A stretch of DNA of 22,643 bases. Origin: Oppiella nova (taxonomy: Eukaryota; Arthropoda; Arachnida; Sarcoptiformes; Oppiidae). This document shows positions 9,224-19,391 of this stretch, in pieces. The position numbers and the translations under genes were made by a program. The stretch lies in contig CAJPVJ010000587.1 of assembly GCA_905397405.1 (NCBI GenBank), forward strand, positions 1 to 22,643, written 5' to 3'. The notes under the pieces are model-generated. The model was not told the DNA's origin, made no database searches, and worked only from the letters and a program-made list of their open reading frames with translations. Every line of letters begins with the position of its first letter. Positions within the stretch are counted from its first letter, which is position 1.

Positions 9224-10306
9224 GTGATCCAATAGAGTGACCAAATGCAAGTCACCGAAAAAAGGGAGCAATTTTTATCCGATGCTTAAAATGCCTCGTG
9301 GTAAATTTATCATCATAAACAATATAAATGAGCTAGCGAAGGAAACGCAAAGGTTTAACAGCGTGTTCAGTCAGTTACATTTTGACATTTTCGTATATAA
9401 CCATTTGACCGCCGTTGACATCGAAACAAACTTGCGCCATAACAGCCGGATCATCGATAAAAATTGCGACGCTTTCGGTCTAATGATTATAAGTCATGGC
9501 GAGGACGAGCGGATTTTGGGGACCGACGCCTGTAATGCGGTCGACAGCTTAAGAGACGACCCCTTTAATATCCAGGCAACAAGTATTATTCAAACAGATT
9601 CGATTGAGATAGCACAAATCGTGGATATATTCTCTGACGTTAATTGTCCCAGGTTGGCTAATGTGCCAAAATTGTTTTTTATGACTTGTTGCCGTGATCG
9701 ATCCACAGGTATATCAACAAGCCAATATATTGTTAGCTTATATTGGGTTTTAAAAAGGATATTACGTTAAATGTGATATAGTTATATGTCATTGATAATT
9801 ATTTTTATGTTTACTACTGTAACTTTTACTAGATGAATGTACTATATATTTATATTACTAGATGAATGCAAATTATTATTTCCTCGCCTATCGTTTAAAA
9901 CTGAAGATTGGATGGACAATAACCTTGATACTATTGTTTGTTATTCGTGTGCTGAAGGTGAATGTGTATACACTAACATTTATTAAATTGCCTAATTAAA
10001 AAAGAATATTGTTATTTAAATGTTCTAGGCAAACAAACGTATTTCGACAATGGCATCACATATTTTGGTCAGGCACTAAGCCACTCGATTGCACAGTACG
10101 CCTGTGAGGAGTCATTAAATTCAATTATGTGCAGGGTGTGTTTTATGAAACTTTAAAATTTTGCAAATATGCTTTATATAATGTATGCGTTTATCTAACA
10201 GACCACAAATTTATTAAGACGATTTTGCATACAAATGGGTTTTAAATTGACGGGTGCCCCGGAGATTACGAGCAGGGCCGCTTTAGAAGTCTATTTTAAT
10301 CCTTGA
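8767..10306 (+). CDS. CARD-containing caspase homologue with altered active site
   Basis: Six exons fit together in frame to 350 residues: 8767-8907, 8964-9094, 9236-9708, 9862-9957, 10029-10135 and 10202-10306. AATAAA follows at 10317. Residues 1-90 look like a CARD with the LLEF...TIVDLLVESNQNG pattern of its later helices. The large subunit has YPM (105-107), RGKFIIINN, catalytic His178 in SHG, GTD, and catalytic Cys243 in TCCRD, where most caspases have QACRG. The small subunit begins near YSCAEG (276-281) and ends RAALEVYFNP. The linker between subunits is short. There is an insertion of about 18 residues after GTD. The arginines of the R-x-GT motif and of the S-x-R motif that usually bind substrate aspartate are not visible. 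The end of exon 2 is uncertain (donors at 9095 or 9097; 9150 gives a wrong frame). By family this is an initiator-type cysteine protease; activity and specificity are doubtful. Confidence 0.8.
9150..9220 (+). repeat. CT/CACT microsatellite inside a caspase intron
   Basis: A pyrimidine run of TCTC, CACT and a long (CT)n lies just before the acceptor AATAG at 9235 and probably doubles as the polypyrimidine tract of that intron. Read as protein it gives only Ser/Leu before a stop. Confidence 0.85.
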
Positions 10307-10430
10307 AGTGATTTTAAATAAATAACTGTTGTTTGAAGAATCATTAATAATATTGATTATTGATATTATATAATATTGTTGCACATATTGTTCAATAAAC
10401 TTATAATCGGTTTGTTTCGTGAATTTAAAG

Positions 10431-11173
10431 TGTGGATGGGATTCAGTGTCTATACAATTGTCACGACAACTATGAATAACATTAGAGCTATTATTTGGAG
10501 ATCAAAATGGATTAAGAGATTAAGTACTAATGAATTAAGTTTCAAAAATGTACAAGTTTTGCAAAATATAATAAAGAAGTATGGCTAATTATTTGCTGTT
10601 TATTCATGGGTTATCAAATAATAGATATTTATCAAGATTATAATAGAAATAATATCAAATTTTCCCTCAATATAAATTCTAGAATTAAAATTCCACAAGT
10701 TCATTTTACTATTTATCAATCGCTTCAAGGTATTAGACCATTAGCTAAATATTATCCCGATTTTTATACGGAATATAATATTCTAAATATTCTAAAAATT
10801 TCAGATTTTAATACGATATGTATATTTGCAAAGATTTAATACAGAATTAAATTTTAAAATATTGTCAGCCAATAATTTCCACTCCCACGCCTCACTCCAT
10901 ACACTGTAGTCCCACCCCTCGCGCGAGAGTAGGTCCCGCGTAAAAACCCTCTCCTGCGGGATTATTTCTTCTCTAACTAATAACAATGACTTGTATTACA
11001 ACATTGGCGGTACTGTTTGCATGTGGATTGGATTGTCCATGATGTCTATTAGTACTGCAATTATATATTTATATTTACTGTTTAAGTCAGTGTATAATTA
11101 TATTTCTAAACACTTGTTGCGATTTTACTGTATTTTTAATAATTATTTATGGTTTGGTGTAATATCTTGGTAA
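10431..11173 (+). pseudogene. Broken DEG/ENaC copy B
   Basis: Homology to the two-module channels begins abruptly at 10431 inside M2 of module 1 (VWMGFSVYTIV), so the N-terminus, first ectodomain and promoter are missing. It continues through the linker, with a small insertion that shifts the frame near 10520, and through the second M1 (FMGYQIIDIYQDYNRNN) and the start of the second ectodomain. It stops near 10870. After about 110 unrelated, GC-richer bases it resumes at NDLYYNIGGTV with the last membrane segment and ends VISW like copy C. Most of module 2's ectodomain is therefore deleted. The sequence directly upstream belongs to the caspase gene, so this copy cannot have its own promoter of the usual kind. 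Confidence 0.85.
10871..10984. other. GC-rich filler of unknown origin inside copy B
   Basis: About 110 bases replace the deleted ectodomain of copy B. Composition differs sharply from the surroundings. It contains a perfect palindrome CTCGCGCGAG and a possible stem CCCGC...GCGGG. I recognise neither a coding frame nor a known element end. Confidence 0.6.
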
Positions 11174-11722
11174 ATATAGCTATAATTACAAGGTTACATT
11201 GTATTCATTAATATTAAAATTGATAATTTACTATACACAAAACTTTAATACTGAATACTCATAATATCATGTCAGGGAATTCTAAATACTGTACTAATAA
11301 TTTTTTGTTTACAAATAATATAAAATAAAAGGAAAATCAATGTAAAAATGGTCCCGTATAATAAGATAAATTTTTAGTATATTAATCGCGAAAGGTATAA
11401 ACCTTCAAAGGTGATTTAGCTTTACTCAAATACAGTTTTTAATTGTAATACTCTTATTAAAATTTTTATTTTATTTATATTTCCAACAAGACATTGAATG
11501 ATATTGTATAATAATTTTAAAAATCAATAAAGAAATGTATACAGTTTGAAAACAATAAAAGCACTGGTTACGTAGTTTAATAATTAAAATGGGACAACTA
11601 ATTATAATCGTATTGTAAACATTTAATAGTTTCTCTGAAAAATGTTTACTAATATTAATTTATATAATTATAAAGATAAAATTTTATTCAAAACAAATAT
11701 ATTTCTGAAATAAAAGCGCTAA
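11174..11722. other. 3' flank of copy B shared with copies C and D
   Basis: AT-rich non-coding sequence that can be followed, with gaps, into 16173-16842 and 21759-22392. Shared landmarks are ATTAATATTAAAATT shortly after the stop, TTTACTCA-ATACAGTTTTTAAT and GAAAACAATAAAAGCACT. The last contains AATAAA at 11554-11559, about 380 bases after the channel stop, and could be the polyadenylation signal of the channel genes. Confidence 0.55.
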
Positions 11723-12150
11723 TTAATATGCATTTTTAATGTCATCCACGTTATTCAAGTGAGAATATTTTCTAATCAAAAATATAATGATACAAAACAT
11801 AACCAACGATATGAACAGAAATGAAAATTCAAATATTATAAATACCATGGTGTATTTCTCTAGATACCTGCCCACAATAATAGTGGTGACCAGGTTCATT
11901 ATACTCCTAAACATGAGGAACAATGTGCTTTATTTGTTGGTCATATTGAGGTATCGCTCAATAAACGTGACGATCCCCGCAAACATGGCTGAGAAGCCGT
12001 ATAATATCATTATACTCGACACCCATAGGAAAGTCATTGAATTGCGGGCTGGGATTAGTAGTATTGTGCCCACTATTACACACAGATAATGCATAGCCAT
12101 CAATTACTTTAAGTTGAATTTGTACACGGAGAATGTGTTTATTGCTAACC
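11723..12150 (-). pseudogene. MFS transporter last exon, broken copy (unit B)
   Basis: The 428-base exon begins after an acceptor AG at 12152-12151 and ends with TAA at 11725-11723. Aligned without gaps to the copy at 16843-17270 it reads an MFS C-terminal part: residues like NSMTFLWVSSIMILYGFSAMF, FIERYLN and IVGRYLEKYTM-FIIFEFSF, then a long hydrophobic segment and a short tail. Two in-frame stops are present, one just after FSVYKFNLK and one after the ERYLNMTNK region, so this copy cannot make the full segment. The layout resembles the MFSD4 / sodium-dependent glucose transporter 1 group; that subfamily call is tentative. Upstream exons are not found nearby. Confidence 0.65.
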
Positions 12151-12548
12151 CTGTTAAATGTCACAAAAAATTAATTTCGATATTGATAATAAACTGTATA
12201 TTAAAATAAAATTAAATTTACTAATTTAGTACCATGACATAAAATGACAAAAATTTAAAATATTTCCAATTAATGTTTTATATTTAATTTATTAACAATT
12301 GATTGAATATACAATATTTGTGTACTAGAAATTTTTGTCAACAAAATATTATACTGTAAACAAATTTTTAAATACATTTATATACTGTACTATTTATATA
12401 CTACACAAAGACATACTGTATTATCAATTATGATATAAGGTAATTATTTATTTTATATGCCTAAATTACAAACACAAATATAATTTTATTACAATAACTA
12501 TACAGCGATATTAAATTTTAGCATGTTATACGTAATATTAAATAAATT
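12151..12548. other. AT-rich flank upstream of copy C, shared with copy D
   Basis: No gene is seen. From about 12385 the sequence matches 18880-19040 upstream of copy D, including CTATACAGCGATATTAAA and TGTTATACGTA. The duplicated unit therefore extends at least 160 bases upstream of the promoter boxes. Confidence 0.6.
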
Positions 12549-12790
12549 GTTTGTTTGAAAGTAAACAAACGTTTGTTATTTCATTATAGCACACGTGTAT
12601 TAGCCCAGAATTATTGATTAGTAAACAACACCTCAATTGATTTTGTAGTTATCCAATAAGAGCAAGGAATATTTTGAGATATAAAAATGCAAATTACTTA
12701 TTTGCTAACTAGATATCTGCAGTGTTCCCTCCCCATTTGCAGTAATATAAAAGCCCTGCTAACTTATCATAATATGCAGTGGGATAGGTA
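12549..12790 (+). promoter_or_regulatory. Conserved promoter of DEG/ENaC copy C
   Basis: Same order as in A and D: inverted repeat GTTTGTTT (12549-12556) / AAACAAAC (12563-12570), forkhead-like GTAAACAA (12621-12628), CCAAT (12653-12657) and TATAAAAG (12746-12753). ATGCAGTGGG about 25 bases downstream is a possible initiator. Confidence 0.65.
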
Positions 12791-12872
12791 GAAGTTTGTA
12801 TGTTAAATAATAAGTTAATTATAATCCGGCATTAAATTTTAGTCACATAAATATTGGATAATTTCCAAAGTT

Positions 12873-13019
12873 GCTTATATGAGCATTATATATTTCAAAT
12901 CTTACCCTGAGTGTAATATAAAGGTATTTTAAATTGATAAAGAGTCGAGTGGTGTACGTAATAATCATATCTGCGTTTGTGTACCAAATATATAACAAAA
13001 CAGTGAATTTAATCCAACT
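12873..13019 (+). pseudogene. Decayed extra N-terminal segment of copy C
   Basis: This stretch matches the N-terminal segment that follows at 13037-13175 (TTGCTTATATG-GCATTATATATTT through TGTGTACCAAATATA), but its ATG is lost and stops are present. It corresponds to the first of the two N-terminal segments that are still open in gene A (949-1062), so the doubling predates the split of A and C. Confidence 0.7.
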
Positions 13020-14158
13020 ATTATAAATTAATAAACATGTTGCTTATATGGGCATTATATATTTTGAAACACACGTTGAGACTACTAAAAAAGTATTTAA
13101 AAGTAAGTAAGCGTCAAATGGTTCACTTAATAATCATATCAGGGTTTGTGTACCAAATATACGACCAAACAGTGAATTACTTGGAGTACGACGTGAACAC
13201 TGACCTGAAGTTTGACCGCAATTCCGGTGATTACACCCTAAACTCGTCGATCACTGTTTGCTTTCATACAGAATATTCTGTATTCAAAAATATGACACTA
13301 CAGTATTTTATTAAGAGCAAGGTGATGTGTGCTTTTGACGGCATCTCGTGTAATAAGTTATCGCCGATTAATTACCATTATAAACCTGACGCCAGAATTT
13401 GTTTGACATTTTTAAATACTTATATCACGAGTCCTAACGTCAAACATATCCATGGTAAATATCCATGGATTGAACTCGAAGATATCAATAAGGCATATGT
13501 ATCGTTGAGTCCAATCTATAATCCGGCGCATTTTATTAAAATGGAAAAAGTACTTAACAATTACAGGTTTCATATAATGCATATTTATGTAACATTACAG
13601 CGACTGTTGCCGCGACCCTATCGGACAGACTGTTACGACTATGAGAGCAATCGTATGCCGGGAAGGGGTGGCTATAAGTCCAGAACCGACTGTATGTTAG
13701 AAGTGATGAAACAAATTGAGCGCAAAAAGTGTGGACACAATCACTACTGGAGTTCACATACATTTGATAGCATACATGGATTCGTTGATTATATGAATAC
13801 TAGTAATCATGGATGCCATGTATACCCGGACTTTTATCAGTTACATAAATGGTGTAAAATAGACTGTAACAATTATTTAATTGATATTAAGATTGAAGGA
13901 AATGATTTATTTGGTAATCTTAAGAAAAATATAGCCATTATATATTTATATGAGAGCAAAGTGAGCATGGTTTGGAATTATAGCGGAAAAATGGATTTAA
14001 TATTGTATTTATCAAAAATGGGTGGACTCATGGGAATGTGGATGGGTTTCAGTATCTATACGATTATCAACACAACTATAGATTACATAAAAAATATTAT
14101 TTGGAGATTAAAACTGATAAGGAAATGGAAAATTAAATTACAAACATATAAATATAAA

Positions 14159-14412
14159 AAAGGATTATGGCTAATTATCTGTTGTCTATTCATGGGTTAT
14201 CAAATTACAGATATTTATCAAGATTATAATAGAAATAATATCAAATTTTCGCTCACTATAATTTCTAGAGTGCAAATACCACAAGAAAGGAGTATGGCTA
14301 ATTATCTGTTGTCTATTCATGGGTTATCAAATTACAGATATTTATCAAGATTATAATAGAAATAATATCAAATTTTCGCTCACTATAATTTCTAGAGTGC
14401 AAATACCACAAG
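14159..14412 (+). repeat. 127-base tandem duplication in copy C
   Basis: Copies 14159-14285 and 14286-14412 differ at about one base (GGATTATGG against GGAGTATGG). The second form agrees with genes A and D. The unit covers the second M1 segment and ends at CCACAAG. Confidence 0.9.
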
Positions 14413-15011
14413 TCGTATTTAGTACTCATCCGTTGGTGCAAGATCTTACACCATTATTTATATATTATCACAATTATTATATAACATATAAGCTTATACT
14501 AAAAATTCGAGATGACTTAACTAGAAAGTCATATTTGGATAAATTTTTTTCAATATTAAATTCTTACATATTGTCCGCAAATGACATGCGGTTATATCGT
14601 AGCGTAATATACGACTATAAAGCCATTAATTGCTATTTTCTGTTTGCGAGTGGTTTAAGATTACCATGCCCCTCGCACGAGAATATCATTCACACCCTTG
14701 AACAAGCACAATTGCATCAACGGTTTTTTTCAAACATAACTCTTGAATATTTATCGACATTTAAGTCTTTATTAATTGAGCACAGATTGGAGCGGATTGT
14801 GCTCAACTATAGTAGCCAGGGTCTGTACTTACCAGCGATTCATTTACTGGCGACTCAATTTAATGATCCGGTTATGATTGACTTGAATACGGAAACAAAT
14901 ATGTTTACGACGCATTCATTTCGACAGTTAAAGAGACCTACATTTCGGTGCCGAGAAAGTGACCAATCATTTGATGAGCACTTGTTTTATATGAATACAT
15001 TTAATTTACAA

Positions 15012-16021
15012 ACAGACATGCACGATTGCGTAGTGTATGAGTTAAATAGCACTTTCCATTGTCTACCTCTTATGGGTATTATATATGAGATTAGTATTGA
15101 AAGGCATTTAGAATATTCTGGGCTTAGATTCTGTGATAATTATACGGATTCTGTGAACACAACTATTGTGAGTAAAATACAAACAAAATGCAATAAGCTT
15201 TATGATAATAGTGCTCGCATTTGCCAAATTAATATGATTACGACAAATGATATAAAAGTGAGTTCTAATTCCCGGAAATACACCCAGATCAATTTAATAC
15301 CCAATTATTACATTGAGCCACAAATTACGGAACACTTGGCTATGGATTTCAATGACTTGTATTATAACATTGGGGGTACTGTTTGCTTGTGGATTGGATT
15401 GTCCATGCTGTCTATTAGTACTGCAATTATATATCTATATTCTCTGTTAAAGTCAGTGTATAATCATATTTCTAAACACATTTTGCGATTATACCGTATT
15501 TGTAATAATTATATAAACAGGCATGCACGATTGCGTAGTGTATGAGTTAAATAGCACTTTCCATTGTCTACCTCTTATGGGTATTATATATGAGATTAGT
15601 ATTGAAAGGCATTTAGAATATTCTGGGCTTAGATTCTGTGATCATTATACAGATTCTTTAAACACAACTATTGTGAGTAAAATACAAACAAAATGCAATA
15701 AGCTTTATGATAATAGTGCTCGCATTTGCCAAATTAATATGATTACGACAAATGATATAAAAGTGAGTTCTAATTCCCGGGATTACACCCAGATCAATTT
15801 AATACCCAATTATTACATTCAGCCACAAATCACTGAACACTTGGCTATGGATTTCAATGACTTGTATTATAACATTGGGGGTACTGTTTGCATGTGGATT
15901 GGATTGTCCATGCTGTCTATTAGTACTGCAATTATATATCTATATTCTCTGTTAAAGTCAGTGTATAATCATATTTCTAAACACATTTTGCGATTATACC
16001 GTATTTGTAATAATTATATAT
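15012..16021 (+). repeat. 505-base tandem duplication in copy C
   Basis: Unit 1 is about 15012-15516 and unit 2 about 15517-16021. They begin at an AAACAG-A/G-CATGCACG junction and cover the end of the second ectodomain, the last membrane segment and the tail. By eye they differ at roughly ten positions, about 2 percent. Several changes alter residues (for example D/H after RFCD and L/M before WIGLS). Confidence 0.85.
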
Positions 16022-16148
16022 GTGGATTGGATTGTCCATGCTGTCTATTAGTACTGCAATTATATATCTATATTCTCTGTTAAAGTCAGTGTATAATCAT
16101 ATTTCTAAACACATTTTGCGATTATACCGTATTTGTAATAATTATATA
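15893..16148 (+). repeat. 128-base tandem duplication in copy C
   Basis: Bases 15893-16020 are repeated at 16021-16148 with no difference that I can see. The unit runs from TGTGGATTGG in the last membrane segment to AATTATATA near the C-terminus. Confidence 0.9.
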
Positions 16149-16172
16149 TGGTATGGTGTAATATCTTGGTAA

Positions 16173-16842
16173 AAATAGCTATAATTTTAAAGTTACATCG
16201 TATTAATTAATATTAAAATTAATAATTATTTATTATCACGCTTTCCAATATTTTAATAACAGATAATATTTAAGTTAAAAGTATTTAATAATTTCATAAT
16301 AATATTATATATAAATATAATAATCAAGTTAAAATTTTTTTGCTACTCACATAAACTGTACATAAACCTTTATAAAAGTTTTTATTTTGAGCGCACACAA
16401 TCATATCAGTAAAATTATTATTATTATTAATTTTTTTTTCAAAAAATATAAAATTAAAACAAAATCAATATAAAAAATGGTCCAGTATAATAAAATGATT
16501 CTTTTTATCGCAAAAATATAAACATTTAATGTGATTTAGGTTTACTCAGATACAGTTTTTAATAGTAATCCTTTGAATCAAATTTTTATATTTTATTTTT
16601 CCAAAAAGTCATTGAATGATATTGTATACTAATTTAAAAAATCAATAAATAAATGTGTACAGTTTGAAAACAATAAAAGCACTTGTTAATTATTTGAATA
16701 ATTAAAATGTGACAACTAATTATATTCTTATTGTAAAAATTTAATAGTTTATTTGATAAATGTATACTAATTTTAATTTATATATTTATAAAGATAAAAG
16801 TTTATACAAAAATATATTATATTTCTGAAATAAAAGCGCTAA
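16173..16842. other. 3' flank of copy C
   Basis: Non-coding, AT-rich, and homologous to the flanks of copies B and D. It includes GAAAACAATAAAAGCACT near 16665-16682. No gene is seen in it. Confidence 0.55.
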
Positions 16843-17270
16843 TTAATATACACTTTTAATGTCACCCACGTTATTCAAATGAGAATATTTTCTGATCAAA
16901 AATATAATGATACAAAACATAACCAACGATGAGAACAGAAATTAAAATTCAAATATTATAAATATCATGGTGTATTTCTCTAGATACCTGCCCACAATAA
17001 TAGGGGTGACCAGGTTCATTACACTCCTTAACATGAGGAACAATGTGCTTAATTTGTTGGTAATATTGAGGTACCGCTCAATAAACGTGACGATTCCCGC
17101 AAACATGGCTGAGAAGCCGTATAATATCATTATACTGGACACCCATAGGAATGTCATTGAATTACGGGCTGGGATTAGTAGTATTGTGCCCAATTTTACA
17201 CACAGGTAATGGACAGCCAGCACATAATTTAGGTTGAATTTGTACACGGAGAATATGTTTATTGCCAACC
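16843..17270 (-). pseudogene. MFS transporter last exon, damaged copy (unit C)
   Basis: Exon of 428 bases after an acceptor AG at 17272-17271, phase 1, ending TAA at 16845-16843. About 108 residues from LAINIFSVYKFNLNYVLAVH to IVGRYLEKYTMIFIIFEF read openly. An in-frame stop then replaces the Ser of EFSF, cutting off the last hydrophobic segment. About four membrane segments are visible. It is convergent with copy C. Resemblance to the C-terminal half of MFSD4 / NaGLT1-type transporters is by eye. The rest of the gene (5' exons) is not in the adjacent 1.7 kb. Confidence 0.65.
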
Positions 17271-18132
17271 CTGTTTAATGTTTCAAAAAACTATATTCAA
17301 TATTGATAATAAAGTGTATATTAAAATAAAATAAAATAATTTAGTACTTTAATTTTAAGGTTACATAAAATTTTAAAATATTTCTAATTAATGTTTTATG
17401 CCTAAGTTATTAATAATAGATTTTATATAATATTTATGTATTAAAAGTTTTTCCCAACATATTATACTACAGTATAAACAAATTTTTAAATAACTTATAT
17501 AATTTGTTGCCCAATATCTTAACAAGCACAAAGTCTCTTGTAATAAACATTTTCATTTTTCCAAAATTAATATTTAAATTATATTATAACTTATTTATAT
17601 ATTATATAATTTAATTAGTTTTAACATATAAGTTCAAAATTTTATAAACTGTAAATCTTAAATACTATTTAATATTAATCTTATAAATCTTTTATTTATA
17701 AACATAAACAATAAAAATGTGTATAAATATGTATCAATGGGAACAGCGCTCAAAATTTTAAACATTTTAAAAGTAATATAATTATTATAAAAACACAATG
17801 AAGTTTATTTAATAACTTATGAACTGTGCTTATAATCTTTTGATTTCACATTTATAAAATTAAATTATTTTATATATCATATGAATATTAACGTGTCACA
17901 AATGCATATAATTTTTAGGATAGTAATAAAGTGAGAGTGTAACATAAATTGTTGTAAGCTATTTAATATTGCTAGTATTGTATGATATAAAAATATAATA
18001 GTATATTTTTGGTAGGTTATAAAATATATCATCTTTAAAGTGCTTAAATAGACATTTTACTATAATTAGCACTTAAGGTTATTTTAAAAGTACATTTAAA
18101 AGTACGCGAATGGGGGGTTAGGAAAATGTCCA
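17271..18132. other. AT-rich spacer, nothing coding seen
   Basis: Long A/T runs and short simple repeats only. It could hold introns or decayed upstream exons of the MFS gene of unit C, but I see no open segment with MFS wording. Confidence 0.5.
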
Positions 18133-18222
18133 CTTTTACACAAAGATGAACAGCCAGCACATAATTTAGTTTGATTTTGTATTGTGATTTTAATGACAAC
18201 CCTGTTCAATGTCATAGGAAGT
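18133..18222 (-). pseudogene. Small relic of an MFS exon start
   Basis: The stretch GAACAGCCAGCACATAATTTAG followed by GACAACCCTGTTCAATGTCAT matches 17205-17285, the 5' part of the unit-C MFS exon and its acceptor, with several changes. The remainder of the exon is absent. It suggests a further duplicated unit once lay between copies C and D. Confidence 0.7.
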
Positions 18223-19040
18223 GGCTAGTTAATGTCTTTAATAGACTGTATTTTAAATTCTATAAGATTTATTTGTTAATTTTAATAAATTTATGCATTT
18301 TCTAATGGAAACACAAAAAACAATTTTAATGTTTTAATTTTTATAAAGTTTATTATTAAAGATAAACTGTATAATAATAGTATAAATTTTATAATATATT
18401 TTAATTAATATGCTAAAATATAACTGGCTGAATTTCTAAATCGTCATTATTTAAATTATTATATTTCTAAATATTTAATTAATGATAAATCTTAATATAA
18501 TATATTTATGTATTAACTAATTAACTTTACAATGATAATTTAATAATGATGAAACTATATAAAACAATAATGATTTTGATATTTTGATATTTATATATAA
18601 CAATATCAGTAAACTTTCATATAAACTTATGGAAAGTAGCACCTGAATCAATTTTTATTTAAAACCACTAACGCTTATGGTTATGATTTAGTCATATTAG
18701 TACTGTAATAATAGTATTATGTTATTATATAATGTTAATATGATTTTCATATGTAGTTTAATTTTAGTTACTTTAAGAAATTACAAAAAGGTTCAATAAT
18801 TATATATTTATTTTAATTTATTTTAGAAAAACAATTTCTTTATTTACAGTCAATAATATTTTTAATTATAATAATTATTTTATATTACTATTTATATACT
18901 GCACAAGTCATACTGTATTATTAAATATGATATAACATAACTATTTATTATATACGCCTAAATTACAAACAAATATAATTTTATTACAACAACTATACAG
19001 CGATATTAAAATTTAATATGTTATACGTATTATAAAATAA
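18223..19040. other. AT-rich spacer leading into unit D
   Basis: No coding potential is seen. From about 18880 the sequence matches 12385-12545 upstream of copy C and so belongs to the duplicated unit. Confidence 0.55.
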
Positions 19041-19290
19041 AACGTTTGTTTAAAAACAAACAAACGTTTAATATTTCATTATTAGACACCTGTATTAACC
19101 CAAAATTATTGATTAGTAAACAACACCTCAATTGATTATATAGTTATCCAATAAGAGCAAGGCATATATTGTGATATACAAATGCAAAATACTTATTTGT
19201 TAACTAGATATCTGCAGTATTCCCTCCCCATAAGCGGGTACTATATAAACCCTGTTAACTTATCTTAGTATGCAGTTGGATAGTCAGAGA
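19041..19290 (+). promoter_or_regulatory. Conserved promoter of DEG/ENaC copy D
   Basis: A perfect 11-base inverted repeat AACGTTTGTTT (19041-19051) / AAACAAACGTT (19058-19068) with a six-base spacer is followed by forkhead-like GTAAACAA (19116-19123), CCAAT (19148-19152) and TATATAAA (19242-19249). ATGCAGTTGG about 25 bases downstream is the likely start region. This is the best preserved form of the shared promoter. Confidence 0.7.
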
Positions 19291-19391
19291 TTTGTGTGTT
19301 ACATAATAAGTTAATTATAATCCGGCATTAAATTTTGGTTGAATAAATATTGGATAATTTCCAACGGGTATTATATATTTTGAAACTCACC

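Larger units (their letters stand above)
13037..16172 (+). pseudogene. DEG/ENaC two-module copy C, disrupted by tandem duplications
   Basis: Starts at ATG 13037 (MLLIWALYILKHTL). M1, the full first ectodomain with the MPGRGGYKSRTDC block, and M2 with GGLMGMWMGFSIYT follow in one frame. A 127-base tandem duplication across the second M1 (14159-14412) then shifts the frame. Module 2 continues in the new frame from about 14319 through FNDLYYNIGGTVCLWIGLSMLS to about 15516. A 505-base duplication of the module-2 end follows (second copy 15517-16021) and then a 128-base one (16021-16148) before the natural end VISW. None of the three lengths is a multiple of three. Each single module is well preserved, so the damage is recent or an assembly error. 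Read as assembled, transcripts could give a one-module protein of 439 residues. Confidence 0.8.

Noticed and set aside
8991-9227. Open frame ending in a Ser-Leu run
   Set aside because: The start is real CARD coding sequence, but the end is a CT microsatellite lying in an intron of the caspase gene.
10871-10984. Helitron or SINE end in the filler of copy B
   Set aside because: The CTAA near the right end and the GC-rich stem are suggestive, but flanking bases and structure do not fit well and no second copy is in the window.
10801-10986. Minus-strand open frame across the filler of copy B
   Set aside because: It joins antisense channel sequence with the filler and shows no domain or homologue in the window.
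11787-12089. Plus-strand open frame, repeated at 16967-17209
   Set aside because: It is antisense to the MFS exon, whose minus-strand reading has clear membrane-segment wording. The plus reading has none.
12385-12548. Mobile element suggested by repetition at 18880-19040
   Set aside because: The repeat is collinear with the promoters and genes that follow, so it is part of the segmental duplication. No terminal repeats or target duplications are seen.
18660-18720. Possible further relic of the last M2 segment (ATTAGTACTGTAATAATA)
   Set aside because: Only about 15 bases match in a very AT-rich region, which is too weak to support.
19350-19391. Start of gene D at a TTG upstream of the ATG
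   Set aside because: A non-ATG start is unlikely in an animal gene when an ATG with good context lies at 19392. The upstream codons are the remains of the N-terminal segment seen in A and C.
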